Positions 1 through 4,900 of a stretch of DNA of 5,041 bases are shown piece by piece. The translations under genes were made by a program, and so were the position numbers. Below the pieces are notes generated by a model that was not told the DNA's origin, ran no database searches, and saw only the letters and a program-made list of their open reading frames with translations. Origin of the DNA: Chloroflexota bacterium (GTDB lineage: Bacteria; Chloroflexota; Dehalococcoidia; Dehalococcoidales; RBG-16-60-22); contig VGOH01000093.1 of NCBI GenBank assembly GCA_016875955.1, forward strand, positions 1-5,041, given 5' to 3'. Each line of letters begins with the position of its first letter. Positions within the stretch are counted from its first letter, which is position 1.

Positions 1-899
1 CTGAATATCGACGCTGAGGGGTCAGTATTAATGGCAATAATGATATCAGATTCCCTCATGCCCGCCAAGTGCTGGGGACTGCCCGAAATACCGCAGGCAA
101 GGTAAACTCTGGGTTTCACCGTGTTGCCGCTGAAGCCCACCTGGTGCTCCCGGCCAATCCAGCCGCTATCCACCGGAGGCCGGCTGGAGCCTACTGTAGC
201 GCCAAACAGGCCGGCCAGCTCCGCCAGCAGGGCGAAGTCCTCCGCCTTTTTCAACCCGGCACCCCCGGAAACAATCATTTCGGCATCCGCAATATTAATG
301 TCGCTTGCTTTTTCCTTGTGAAGGATGGCTATCAATGAAGGCACGAGCTCGACCTCTTTTTTTATTATCTCCCCTTTTCTGCCGGTGTCCCGCTTCAGGC
401 TTTTCATGATTTTGTATCTGACGGTAGCCATCTGTGGCCTGGTTCTGGTCCTGATATGGGCCAGGACATTGCCGCTGAACGCTGGCCTTATCTGGACGAA
501 TTTGCCGTTTTTATCTATGTCCAGGCCGGTGCAGTCGGCCGTCAAGCCGGTGCCGAGAGCGGCGGCAACCCTCGCCCCCAGCGACCGCCCCCAGTGAGTG
601 GCCCCCAGAAGAAATATCTCCGGCTGGATTTCTCTCAGGAGCTTCACCATATTGTGCTTGTAATTAAGCAGGTCGAAGTCAGCCAGGATTTCGCCGTCGT
701 ACAGGTAAACTCGGTCGGCACCGTGATAGATAAGCTCGGCGGCGGCACTATCAACCTGACTGCCGAGTATGACGCTGGCAAGGACAACACCCAGCTTATC
801 CGCCAGCTCCCGCCCTTTGCCCAGCAGTTCATAAGTCACGGGATTGATGACGCCCTCTCTCTGCTCGGCAAATACCAGGACTTCCTTATCGGCAGCCAT
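1..899 (-). CDS. etfA: Electron transfer flavoprotein alpha subunit (partial, C-terminus off the left edge)
   Basis: EtfA pairs with EtfB in a cytoplasmic flavoprotein that carries electrons between dehydrogenases and the respiratory chain or ferredoxin. The frame is open from an ATG at 899 to the window edge, giving 299 residues; the family usually has about 320-340, so roughly 25-40 are missing. The N-terminal ETF domain covers about residues 4-180 and includes GRSLGARVAAALGTGLTADC (104-123). The FAD-binding domain follows, with SSRPPVDSGWI (238-248), QVGFSGNTVKP (253-263) and GISGSPQHLAGM (270-281), then AIN (289-291). With a constant offset of nine, R240, S257, H277 and N291 line up with human ETF-alpha R249, T266, H286 and N300. 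F256 replaces the usual Gln, and P275 replaces the usual Ile/Val of the signature. An in-frame TAA lies two codons before the ATG, so this is the first possible start. The only SD-like sequence, CGGAG at 916-920, lies 16 bases away. The gene begins 21 bases after the etfB stop, in one operon. Confidence 0.95.
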   Translation of the reverse strand, partial: MAADKEVLVFAEQREGVINPVTYELLGKGRELADKLGVVLASVILGSQVDSAAAELIYHGADRVYLYDGEILADFDLLNYKHNMVKLLREIQPEIFLLGATHWGRSLGARVAAALGTGLTADCTGLDIDKNGKFVQIRPAFSGNVLAHIRTRTRPQMATVRYKIMKSLKRDTGRKGEIIKKEVELVPSLIAILHKEKASDINIADAEMIVSGGAGLKKAEDFALLAELAGLFGATVGSSRPPVDSGWIGREHQVGFSGNTVKPRVYLACGISGSPQHLAGMRESDIIIAINTDPSASIF

Positions 900-920
900 A
901 TTTTAACCCGATGAACTCCG

Positions 921-1727
921 TTACCGGTGGTATGGTCTGAATACCTCGGTCACAATTTCCGCGACCGCTTCGTCAACCGAGTCAGTGAATATTCTACCCT
1001 TTCTGTATTCCGCTGAAGGAATCAGCACCCGGTGCACCCAGGTCGGTGAGCCCGGCGCGCCGAACTTGGCCGCATCAGCCACAGCGGCCAGCTCCCTGGC
1101 ACTCTTTACCTCCACCGCCACCTGTCTGGCTTTGACTTTATCGCGGAAGGTCGACAGTCTGGGCGTATTGGCATCCTTGGTTACTGTTACCAGCACCGGA
1201 AAACCGACTTCCAGGGTATAGCTAGTACCATCCATGTCGCATACCGCGACCAGCCTTTCATCAGAGACGTCCAGTTTATAAGCGTGGGCGATATGCGGTA
1301 TATCCAGATGCTCGGCCAGCTCAGGCCCGACCTGACCGGTATCGCCATCAACCGTCTTTTCGCCGGTAAGGATTAAATCAAAGCCCTCAGCCTGTCTGAT
1401 GGCGCTGGCTAGGGTGTACGAGGTTGCCAGCGTGTCGGCGCCGGCGAATTTTCTGTCCCTGAGCAGCAGCGCCCGGTCTGCCCCCCGGGCCAGAGCGTCC
1501 CTGAGCGCTAGCTCGGCACGGGCAGGCCCCATGCTTATGGCCAGTATGCTGCCCCCGGTTTTTTCTTTTATCTGTACCGCTGCTTCCAGAGCGTTGAGGT
1601 CAAAGGGGTTTATTTCAACGTCGGCAGAGCTGCGGTCAACCTTTCCCCTGTCCACGTCAAACTTCACCTGGCTCATAACCGGCACCTGTTTGACCAGCAC
1701 GATTATTTTCAAACCTGTTGTCATCAT
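921..1727 (-). CDS. etfB: Electron transfer flavoprotein beta subunit (FAD-type, possibly bifurcating)
   Basis: EtfB is the partner of the adjacent EtfA. It binds AMP in classical ETFs, or a second FAD in electron-bifurcating ones. The 268 residues are full length for the family. Visible motifs are IIVLVKQVPV (8-17), NPFDLNALEAAVQIKE (40-55), GADTLATSYTLA (96-107), DGDTGQVGP (127-135), and the C-terminal dimer-contact segment ending GAPGSPTWVHRV (223-234). As I know the family, DGDTxQVGP is typical of FixA-like and bifurcating EtfB, whereas classical AMP-binding ETFs carry a DDDxNQT-like loop. Bifurcation is therefore an inference. Two consecutive ATG codons (1727, 1724) can start it, and an in-frame TAG four codons upstream excludes a longer product. 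No good SD precedes the ATG, but a small ORF ends in an ATGA overlap with it, so translational coupling is possible. The gene leads the etfB-etfA operon and has its own candidate promoter at 1817-1845. Confidence 0.96.
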   Translation of the reverse strand: MMTTGLKIIVLVKQVPVMSQVKFDVDRGKVDRSSADVEINPFDLNALEAAVQIKEKTGGSILAISMGPARAELALRDALARGADRALLLRDRKFAGADTLATSYTLASAIRQAEGFDLILTGEKTVDGDTGQVGPELAEHLDIPHIAHAYKLDVSDERLVAVCDMDGTSYTLEVGFPVLVTVTKDANTPRLSTFRDKVKARQVAVEVKSARELAAVADAAKFGAPGSPTWVHRVLIPSAEYRKGRIFTDSVDEAVAEIVTEVFRPYHR

Positions 1728-1801
1728 GCCAGCGGCCTATCAGTAACTGGAGCCTGAACCTGGCGCGACACTGGCGTCAACGAGATACGTTTTGCCAGCA
1801 T
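1724..1801 (-). CDS. Possible 25-codon leader ORF overlapping the etfB start
   Basis: An ATG at 1801 opens a 25-codon frame whose TGA stop shares bases with the etfB ATG (an ATGA overlap at 1727-1724). The peptide starts MLAKRISLTPV and is mildly basic; I recognise no family. The start lies only about nine bases after the transcription start predicted from the promoter at 1817-1845, so translation would be nearly leaderless. The closest SD-like bases (GGGA) are too near the ATG to be convincing. In its favour, etfB has no clear ribosome-binding site of its own and would gain from coupling. Against it, a 25-codon open frame arises easily by chance. Confidence 0.2.
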   Translation of the reverse strand: MLAKRISLTPVSRQVQAPVTDRPLA

Positions 1802-1990
1802 CGTCCCATGGTAGTTATGTTAGAATAACATTATTGAACTGTAAAATGCTAGGTTTTTTACTCCGCGAACAGAGTACATTAGTATGGAACTGGTGGCATG
1901 TGGGTCTTCAGAGGAACCGGGTGAGGTGATATACTTCGCCGACCTCAGGGAAAGCGCCACTGCGTCTTCTGCGCCCGCAAGTTATGATGG
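1728..1990. other. Intergenic gap between the aminotransferase gene and etfB
   Basis: These 263 bases separate two same-strand genes. They hold the candidate etfB promoter and leader ORF described separately. A weak inverted repeat, TGAGGT (1922-1927) with ACCTCA (1942-1947), has a 14-base loop and no following T-run, so it is not a convincing terminator for the aminotransferase gene. On the plus strand a 36-codon ORF (1884-1994) has no good ribosome-binding site and no recognisable product. I see no RNA gene or mobile-element remnant here. Confidence 0.6.
1817..1845 (-). promoter_or_regulatory. Candidate sigma70-type promoter for etfB-etfA
   Basis: On the minus strand a TTTACA -35 box (1845-1840, five of six to consensus) and a TAACAT -10 box (1822-1817, four of six) are separated by exactly 17 bases. 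They sit in the most AT-rich part of the gap. Transcription would start near 1810, leaving about 83 bases before the etfB ATG. The 263-base gap after the aminotransferase gene also argues that etfBA has its own promoter. Confidence 0.42.
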
Positions 1991-3076
1991 CTAAGGGGCC
2001 GTGGCTCGGGGCAGCACCACTCTCAGGGCTGAGATGACCTCTTTGATATCATCCGTGGTCACCCAGCCCAGATGACCGATGCGGAAGATACTTTCGGCCA
2101 GCTTCTGGTAGCCTCCCGCCAGCACAATATCAAAATCCTCACGTAAAATTTTCAGCAACTTCTTCACATCCAGGTTTTGGGGAGCTTTGGCCACGGTGAC
2201 AGTGTTGGAGGCGTAGTTTTCATCGGCGAACAGTGACAGCCCCAGCGATTTCACCCCGTCCCGTGTTGCCTGTCCAACCTGTACATGGCGGGCAATAATA
2301 TTTTTCAGGCCTTCTTTCAGCATCATCTTCAAGGAAGTGGACAGGGCGAATAGTATTGGAACGGCGGGTGTCCAGGGAAGATGTCCCTTTTCCATGCATT
2401 CTTTGGTATAGCTGAAATTAAAGTAAGCGCGGGGTATCCTGGCCTCGGCATGGGCTTTCCAGGCCTCAGGGCTGACGCTTATCATGGCCATGCCCGGGGG
2501 GACCATCCATCCTTTCTGTGAGGCGGTTATGGTTATGTCACAGTGCCAATAGTCAACGGGCAGGTCGATTGACCCGAGGCTGCTGATGGCGTCCACGAAA
2601 AGAAGCTTATCGTACCGCTTGACCAGTGAGCTTATGGCTTTGACATCGTTGGTGACGCCGGTGGACGTTTCATTGTGAGTAACAAACACCGCTTTGATTT
2701 CGGGGTCATTATCAAGCGCCTTTCGTATCTCATCAATATCAGCCGCCCTGCCCCAGCTAAAGGACAGCGGGATAACGTTGACACCGTGGGCCTGGGCAAA
2801 GGAAGCAAATCTTTCGCCAAAGAAGCCGATGATGACCGCGAGCACCTTATCGCCCGGGGATAGCATATTCACGATAGCGGACTCCAGCCCGCCGGAACCG
2901 GAACAGGTAAACAGCAGGATATCATTTTTGGTCTGGAATATCTTCTTCAGGCCACCGATTACTTCATGCAGCGCCTGCTCGAATTCCGGCCCCAGATGAT
3001 TGACCATCTGCCTCGCCATCGCCTGGAGGACTTCATCGGGGCAGGGAGTTGGGCCGGGGGTACGTAAATTATACAT
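1991..3076 (-). CDS. Class V PLP-dependent aminotransferase (alanine/serine-glyoxylate or serine-pyruvate type)
   Basis: This enzyme uses pyridoxal phosphate to move an amino group between an amino acid and a 2-oxo acid in the cytoplasm. Its 361 residues match the normal length of the Aminotran_5 family related to alanine-glyoxylate and serine-pyruvate aminotransferases. It opens with the typical TPGPTP segment (6-11). The cofactor-phosphate loop is CSGSGGLESA (58-67), and HNETSTG lies at 134-140. D162 in VDAISSLG should pair with the pyridine nitrogen. K188 in ASQKGWMVPPG should be the Schiff-base lysine, and R332 in FRIGHLGW should bind the substrate carboxylate. These match D183, K209 and R360 of human AGT. 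Start: an ATG preceded by AAGGA at 3084-3088 with a 7-base spacer. It is divergent from a hydroxyacid dehydrogenase gene, which suggests serine/glyoxylate/hydroxypyruvate metabolism. The exact amino donor and acceptor cannot be read; aspartate-, phosphonate- or purine-pathway members are alternatives. Confidence 0.93.
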   Translation of the reverse strand: MYNLRTPGPTPCPDEVLQAMARQMVNHLGPEFEQALHEVIGGLKKIFQTKNDILLFTCSGSGGLESAIVNMLSPGDKVLAVIIGFFGERFASFAQAHGVNVIPLSFSWGRAADIDEIRKALDNDPEIKAVFVTHNETSTGVTNDVKAISSLVKRYDKLLFVDAISSLGSIDLPVDYWHCDITITASQKGWMVPPGMAMISVSPEAWKAHAEARIPRAYFNFSYTKECMEKGHLPWTPAVPILFALSTSLKMMLKEGLKNIIARHVQVGQATRDGVKSLGLSLFADENYASNTVTVAKAPQNLDVKKLLKILREDFDIVLAGGYQKLAESIFRIGHLGWVTTDDIKEVISALRVVLPRATAP

Positions 3077-3083
3077 CTTGACT

Positions 3084-3088
3084 TCCTT
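3084..3088 (-). promoter_or_regulatory. Ribosome-binding site of the aminotransferase gene
   Basis: AAGGA on the minus strand lies seven bases before the ATG at 3076. It supports this start, which also gives the family's usual N-terminus just before TPGPTP. Confidence 0.7.
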
Positions 3089-3198
3089 TAGGGATTAACA
3101 TTGGGGAATTGATACGGGGGCTTTAATTCAGGATACCCTATTTTCGCCCCGCGGCACAAGTACCAGCTAATATGGGGCTATTTGCATATAGCTGTTAT

Positions 3199-3222
3199 TT
3201 TACTCACCCCTTTACTCACCCC
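3199..3222 (+). repeat. Perfect 12-base tandem duplication TTTACTCACCCC x2
   Basis: TTTACTCACCCC occurs at 3199-3210 and again immediately at 3211-3222. It forms the outer end of the left arm of the inverted repeat. The right arm shows its own internal duplication, TTTGAGAGG at 3274 and 3293, so both arms appear to have grown by local duplication. Confidence 0.85.
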
Positions 3223-3314
3223 CTTGTTCCCCCTCTCAAACGGGTTCATCTTTGGTGCTCCATTTTAATAATGTTTGAGAGGAGGAGAGATTTTTGAGAG
3301 GGGTCAGGGGTGAG
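3199..3314. repeat. Compound imperfect inverted repeat, possibly a small non-autonomous or REP-like element
   Basis: The left arm is C-rich and the right arm is its G-rich complement. CTCACCCC (3215-3222) pairs with GGGGTGAG (3307-3314), and CCCCTCTCAAA (3230-3240) pairs with TTTGAGAGGGG (3293-3303), leaving internal loops of seven and three bases. A second right-arm copy, TTTGAGAGG at 3274-3282, can pair with the same left segment. The central 52 bases are unpaired and AT-richer. The composition is unlike the neighbouring genes. From memory, similar C-rich intergenic repeats occur in Chloroflexota genomes; I cannot check that here. It encodes no protein. It is not a simple terminator, because no T-run follows either arm. 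Confidence 0.6.
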
Positions 3315-3330
3315 GCGTCAACTGCCAACC

Positions 3331-3382
3331 AGATGCAAACAGAACCCGCGGGGGCCATATTGACAAATAAGTTTTTGCATCT
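3331..3382. promoter_or_regulatory. Inverted repeat flanking the -35 and touching the -10 of the dehydrogenase promoter (possible operator)
   Basis: AGATGCAAA (3331-3339) is the exact reverse complement of TTTGCATCT (3374-3382), with 34 bases between the arms. The right arm ends on the first base of the -10 box, and the -35 box lies between the arms. The arm centres are about 43 bases apart, near four helical turns. A third copy of the core, TTTGCAT, lies at 3181-3187 on the aminotransferase side. This could be a repressor site set for the divergent pair; no regulator gene is visible in the window. Confidence 0.35.
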
Positions 3383-3387
3383 ATAAT
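3360..3387 (+). promoter_or_regulatory. Perfect-consensus sigma70 promoter of the dehydrogenase gene
   Basis: TTGACA (3360-3365) and TATAAT (3382-3387) both match the housekeeping sigma consensus at all six positions and are separated by 16 bases. Transcription should start near 3394, giving a leader of about 37 bases before the TTG start at 3431. Unless repressed, such a promoter should be strong. Confidence 0.85.
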
Positions 3388-3418
3388 GGTAGCAACCCGA
3401 ATTTAGGCTGATTTTACC

Positions 3419-3423
3419 GGAGG
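3419..3423 (+). promoter_or_regulatory. Ribosome-binding site that fixes a TTG start for the dehydrogenase
   Basis: GGAGG at 3419-3423 lies seven bases before TTG at 3431. No in-frame ATG lies near the family's expected N-terminus, and translation from this TTG gives a normal first beta strand (MPKIIVPDD). The strong site supports a non-ATG start. Confidence 0.85.
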
Positions 3424-3430
3424 TTGTCCC

Positions 3431-4393
3431 TTGCCGAAAATCATTGTGCCCGATGATGAGCCCACGGTGCTGGCCGGAACAGTGGCAGAAGAAAGGCTCA
3501 GGCGGCTGGGTGAGGTGCGAATATATGACTCCCGGGCCCTCAGTGATGAGGAACTGCTGAGGCGAATTGCCGATGCCGATATCGCTCTCAATATCCGTGC
3601 CACCAGTGTCTTCAGTCGGAATGTGCTGGAGCATTGTTCCCGGCTGAAGTTGATATCCATATATGGCGTGGGCTTTGATAACGTAGATATAAAAGCGGCC
3701 ACTGAACTGGGGATAACCGTGACCAATACCCCGGGTTATTCCGCCGTGGCCGTGGGCGAGATGGCGCTCACATTGATGTTAGCGGTAGCCCGCCGGATAG
3801 TCCAGAACGACCGTACCATACGCTCCGGCGAATGGGCGCGGGGCTATTCTTTACAGCTCTGCGGCAAGACGCTGGGCGTGATTGGCACCGGTAACATCGG
3901 CCAGCGGATGATACAGCTGGGAAAATCCATCGGGATGAAGGTTATCGCCTGGACCTTCAACCCTTCCCCGGAACGAGCCGCCCGATATGGAGTCGAATTT
4001 GTCGCCCTTGACGAGCTCCTGCGCCAGTCGGACGTGGTATCAGTCCACGTGCTGGGGTCGCCGCAGGCCAGCAATCTGATTGGTAAACGCGAGCTGAGGC
4101 TGATGAAACCGACGGCGATATTGATTAATACGGCGCGCGGCTCTGCGGTCAATGAACCGGCGTTAGTTGAGGCCCTGGCCAGTGGCGTCATTGCCGGTGC
4201 CGGCCTGGACGTCTTTGCCGTGGAACCTCTGCCACCTGACCATCCCCTGCGCCGCCTGGAAAACGTGGTCCTGTCACCGCATACCGCCGCCATGGTCCCG
4301 GAAGCCACACTGGCCGGTCTGGCGATGTCCGTGGACAACATTAAAAATTTTCTTCAGGGAAAAGCCACCAATGTGGTCCAGCCGGCGACCTGA
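3431..4393 (+). CDS. D-2-hydroxyacid dehydrogenase (phosphoglycerate dehydrogenase / hydroxypyruvate reductase-like)
   Basis: This NAD(P)-dependent enzyme interconverts a 2-oxo acid and its D-2-hydroxy acid. Its 320 residues match the short form, with no C-terminal ACT domain as in long SerA proteins. The substrate domain is split (about 1-100 and 290-320) around a Rossmann domain. Visible parts are YGVGFDNVDI (78-87), the dinucleotide motif GTGNIG (152-157), and the catalytic set R236 in NTARG, E265 in VEP and H284 in SPHTA. The Asp that normally binds NAD ribose at the end of the second strand (human PHGDH D175) is T175 here, in AWTFNPSPERA, so cofactor preference is uncertain. A strong promoter and SD precede the TTG start, and a terminator overlaps the stop. 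It is divergent from an aminotransferase that could supply hydroxypyruvate or glyoxylate. Glycerate, glyoxylate and phosphoglycerate remain alternative substrates. Confidence 0.93.
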   Translation: MPKIIVPDDEPTVLAGTVAEERLRRLGEVRIYDSRALSDEELLRRIADADIALNIRATSVFSRNVLEHCSRLKLISIYGVGFDNVDIKAATELGITVTNTPGYSAVAVGEMALTLMLAVARRIVQNDRTIRSGEWARGYSLQLCGKTLGVIGTGNIGQRMIQLGKSIGMKVIAWTFNPSPERAARYGVEFVALDELLRQSDVVSVHVLGSPQASNLIGKRELRLMKPTAILINTARGSAVNEPALVEALASGVIAGAGLDVFAVEPLPPDHPLRRLENVVLSPHTAAMVPEATLAGLAMSVDNIKNFLQGKATNVVQPAT

Positions 4394-4412
4394 TAATATT
4401 CAGGCGCTTTTT
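4385..4412 (+). terminator. Intrinsic terminator overlapping the dehydrogenase stop codon
   Basis: GCG-A-CCTGA (4385-4393) pairs with TCAGG-CGC (4400-4407) to give an 8-base-pair stem with one bulged A and a TAATAT loop, followed directly by five Ts (4408-4412). The TGA stop (4391-4393) forms the inner end of the stem. The T-run follows only on the plus strand, so it should end the dehydrogenase transcript and not that of the converging gene. Confidence 0.68.
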
Positions 4413-4447
4413 AGTTGGAACCTTGCAGACGTCGCCGGGAAGCGTGA

Positions 4448-4900
4448 CTATGCTTTCTTCGGCGCCTGAACCAGCTCCAGGGTCATACCCTCAGGTCCCC
4501 ATAGATAGACAAGCTGCCAGCCCACCATCGGGTGAGTCTTATCGGTATTCCGGCATGGCGGCGACTTGAATTGCACGCCCTTCCGCTTCATGTCCTCATA
4601 CATCGCATTGATATCATCAACGACAAAGCCTATGTGGGGATAGCCAGCGTCGTTGGTATTACCTTTGAGTTCCCTGCCCGGAGGTGACAGATACTGGATA
4701 AACTCAAGAACGAAGTCCTGGACCTGCACTTTCTGGACCCGAAGGTGCGCGCCGGGCAAACCGGTGCACTGCTCAATAAAACTCCCTTTATATTCGTACG
4801 GCTCCCAGATGTTGGTACAGCCCATTTTATCCCGGAACCACCGCACCACCTCGTCCAGGTTCTTAACCGTAATGCTGACATGATTGATTTTCTGAATCAT
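4448..4900 (-). CDS. VOC-superfamily (glyoxalase-fold) metalloprotein
   Basis: This 150-residue protein has the paired beta-alpha-beta-beta-beta modules of the vicinal oxygen chelate fold, the usual length of single-domain members. The first module opens INHVSITVKNLDEVVRWF (5-22) and the second YPHIGFVVDDINAMYEDM (87-104). The predicted metal ligands are H7, E66 (in VLEFIQY), H89 and E142 (in MTLELVQ), all present, so it should bind a divalent metal and be catalytically competent. The family includes lactoylglutathione lyases, methylmalonyl-CoA epimerases, dioxygenases and resistance proteins. Methylmalonyl-CoA epimerase generally has Gln at the second ligand position, so Glu here argues mildly against it. 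I cannot name a substrate. The ATG at 4900 has a strong SD. The gene converges on the dehydrogenase with 54 bases between stops, so it is a separate transcription unit within this window. Confidence 0.88.
   Translation of the reverse strand: MIQKINHVSITVKNLDEVVRWFRDKMGCTNIWEPYEYKGSFIEQCTGLPGAHLRVQKVQVQDFVLEFIQYLSPPGRELKGNTNDAGYPHIGFVVDDINAMYEDMKRKGVQFKSPPCRNTDKTHPMVGWQLVYLWGPEGMTLELVQAPKKA

Larger units (their letters stand above)
3077..3430. other. Divergent intergenic region between aminotransferase and dehydrogenase genes
   Basis: This 354-base region separates two oppositely transcribed genes. It contains, in order, the aminotransferase ribosome-binding site, an AT-rich segment (about 3160-3202), a compound inverted repeat (3199-3314), a 9-base inverted repeat (3331-3382), and the consensus promoter and ribosome-binding site of the dehydrogenase. 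On the minus strand I could find only a poor promoter match for the aminotransferase gene, TTGTGC and TATCCT with an 18-base spacer, so its promoter is unassigned. The open frames that run into this region from the dehydrogenase gene are antisense shadows. Confidence 0.7.

Noticed and set aside
456..914. 152-codon plus-strand ORF
   Set aside because: It lies entirely antisense to etfA, whose full set of family motifs proves the minus-strand frame; no SD or recognisable domain.
1399..1746. 115-codon plus-strand ORF over the etfB start
   Set aside because: Antisense shadow of etfB with low-complexity Ser/Ala-rich translation and no family motif.
1922..1947. TGAGGT/ACCTCA inverted repeat as a terminator of the aminotransferase gene
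   Set aside because: Only six base pairs, a 14-base loop, and no T-run on either strand.
1884..1994. 36-codon plus-strand ORF in the gap before etfB
   Set aside because: No convincing SD, only a weak promoter match, no recognisable product, and the length is within chance.
3199..3314. CRISPR array or transposase remnant
   Set aside because: Repeats are short, inverted rather than regularly spaced direct copies, and there is no coding remnant of a transposase.
3236..3634. 132-codon minus-strand ORF crossing the intergenic repeat
   Set aside because: It overlaps the dehydrogenase promoter, ribosome-binding site and N-terminus and translates the inverted repeat; no SD and no recognisable motif.
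3844..4341. 165-codon minus-strand ORF
   Set aside because: Antisense to the conserved dehydrogenase core; Ser/Arg/Pro-rich and unlike any family I know.
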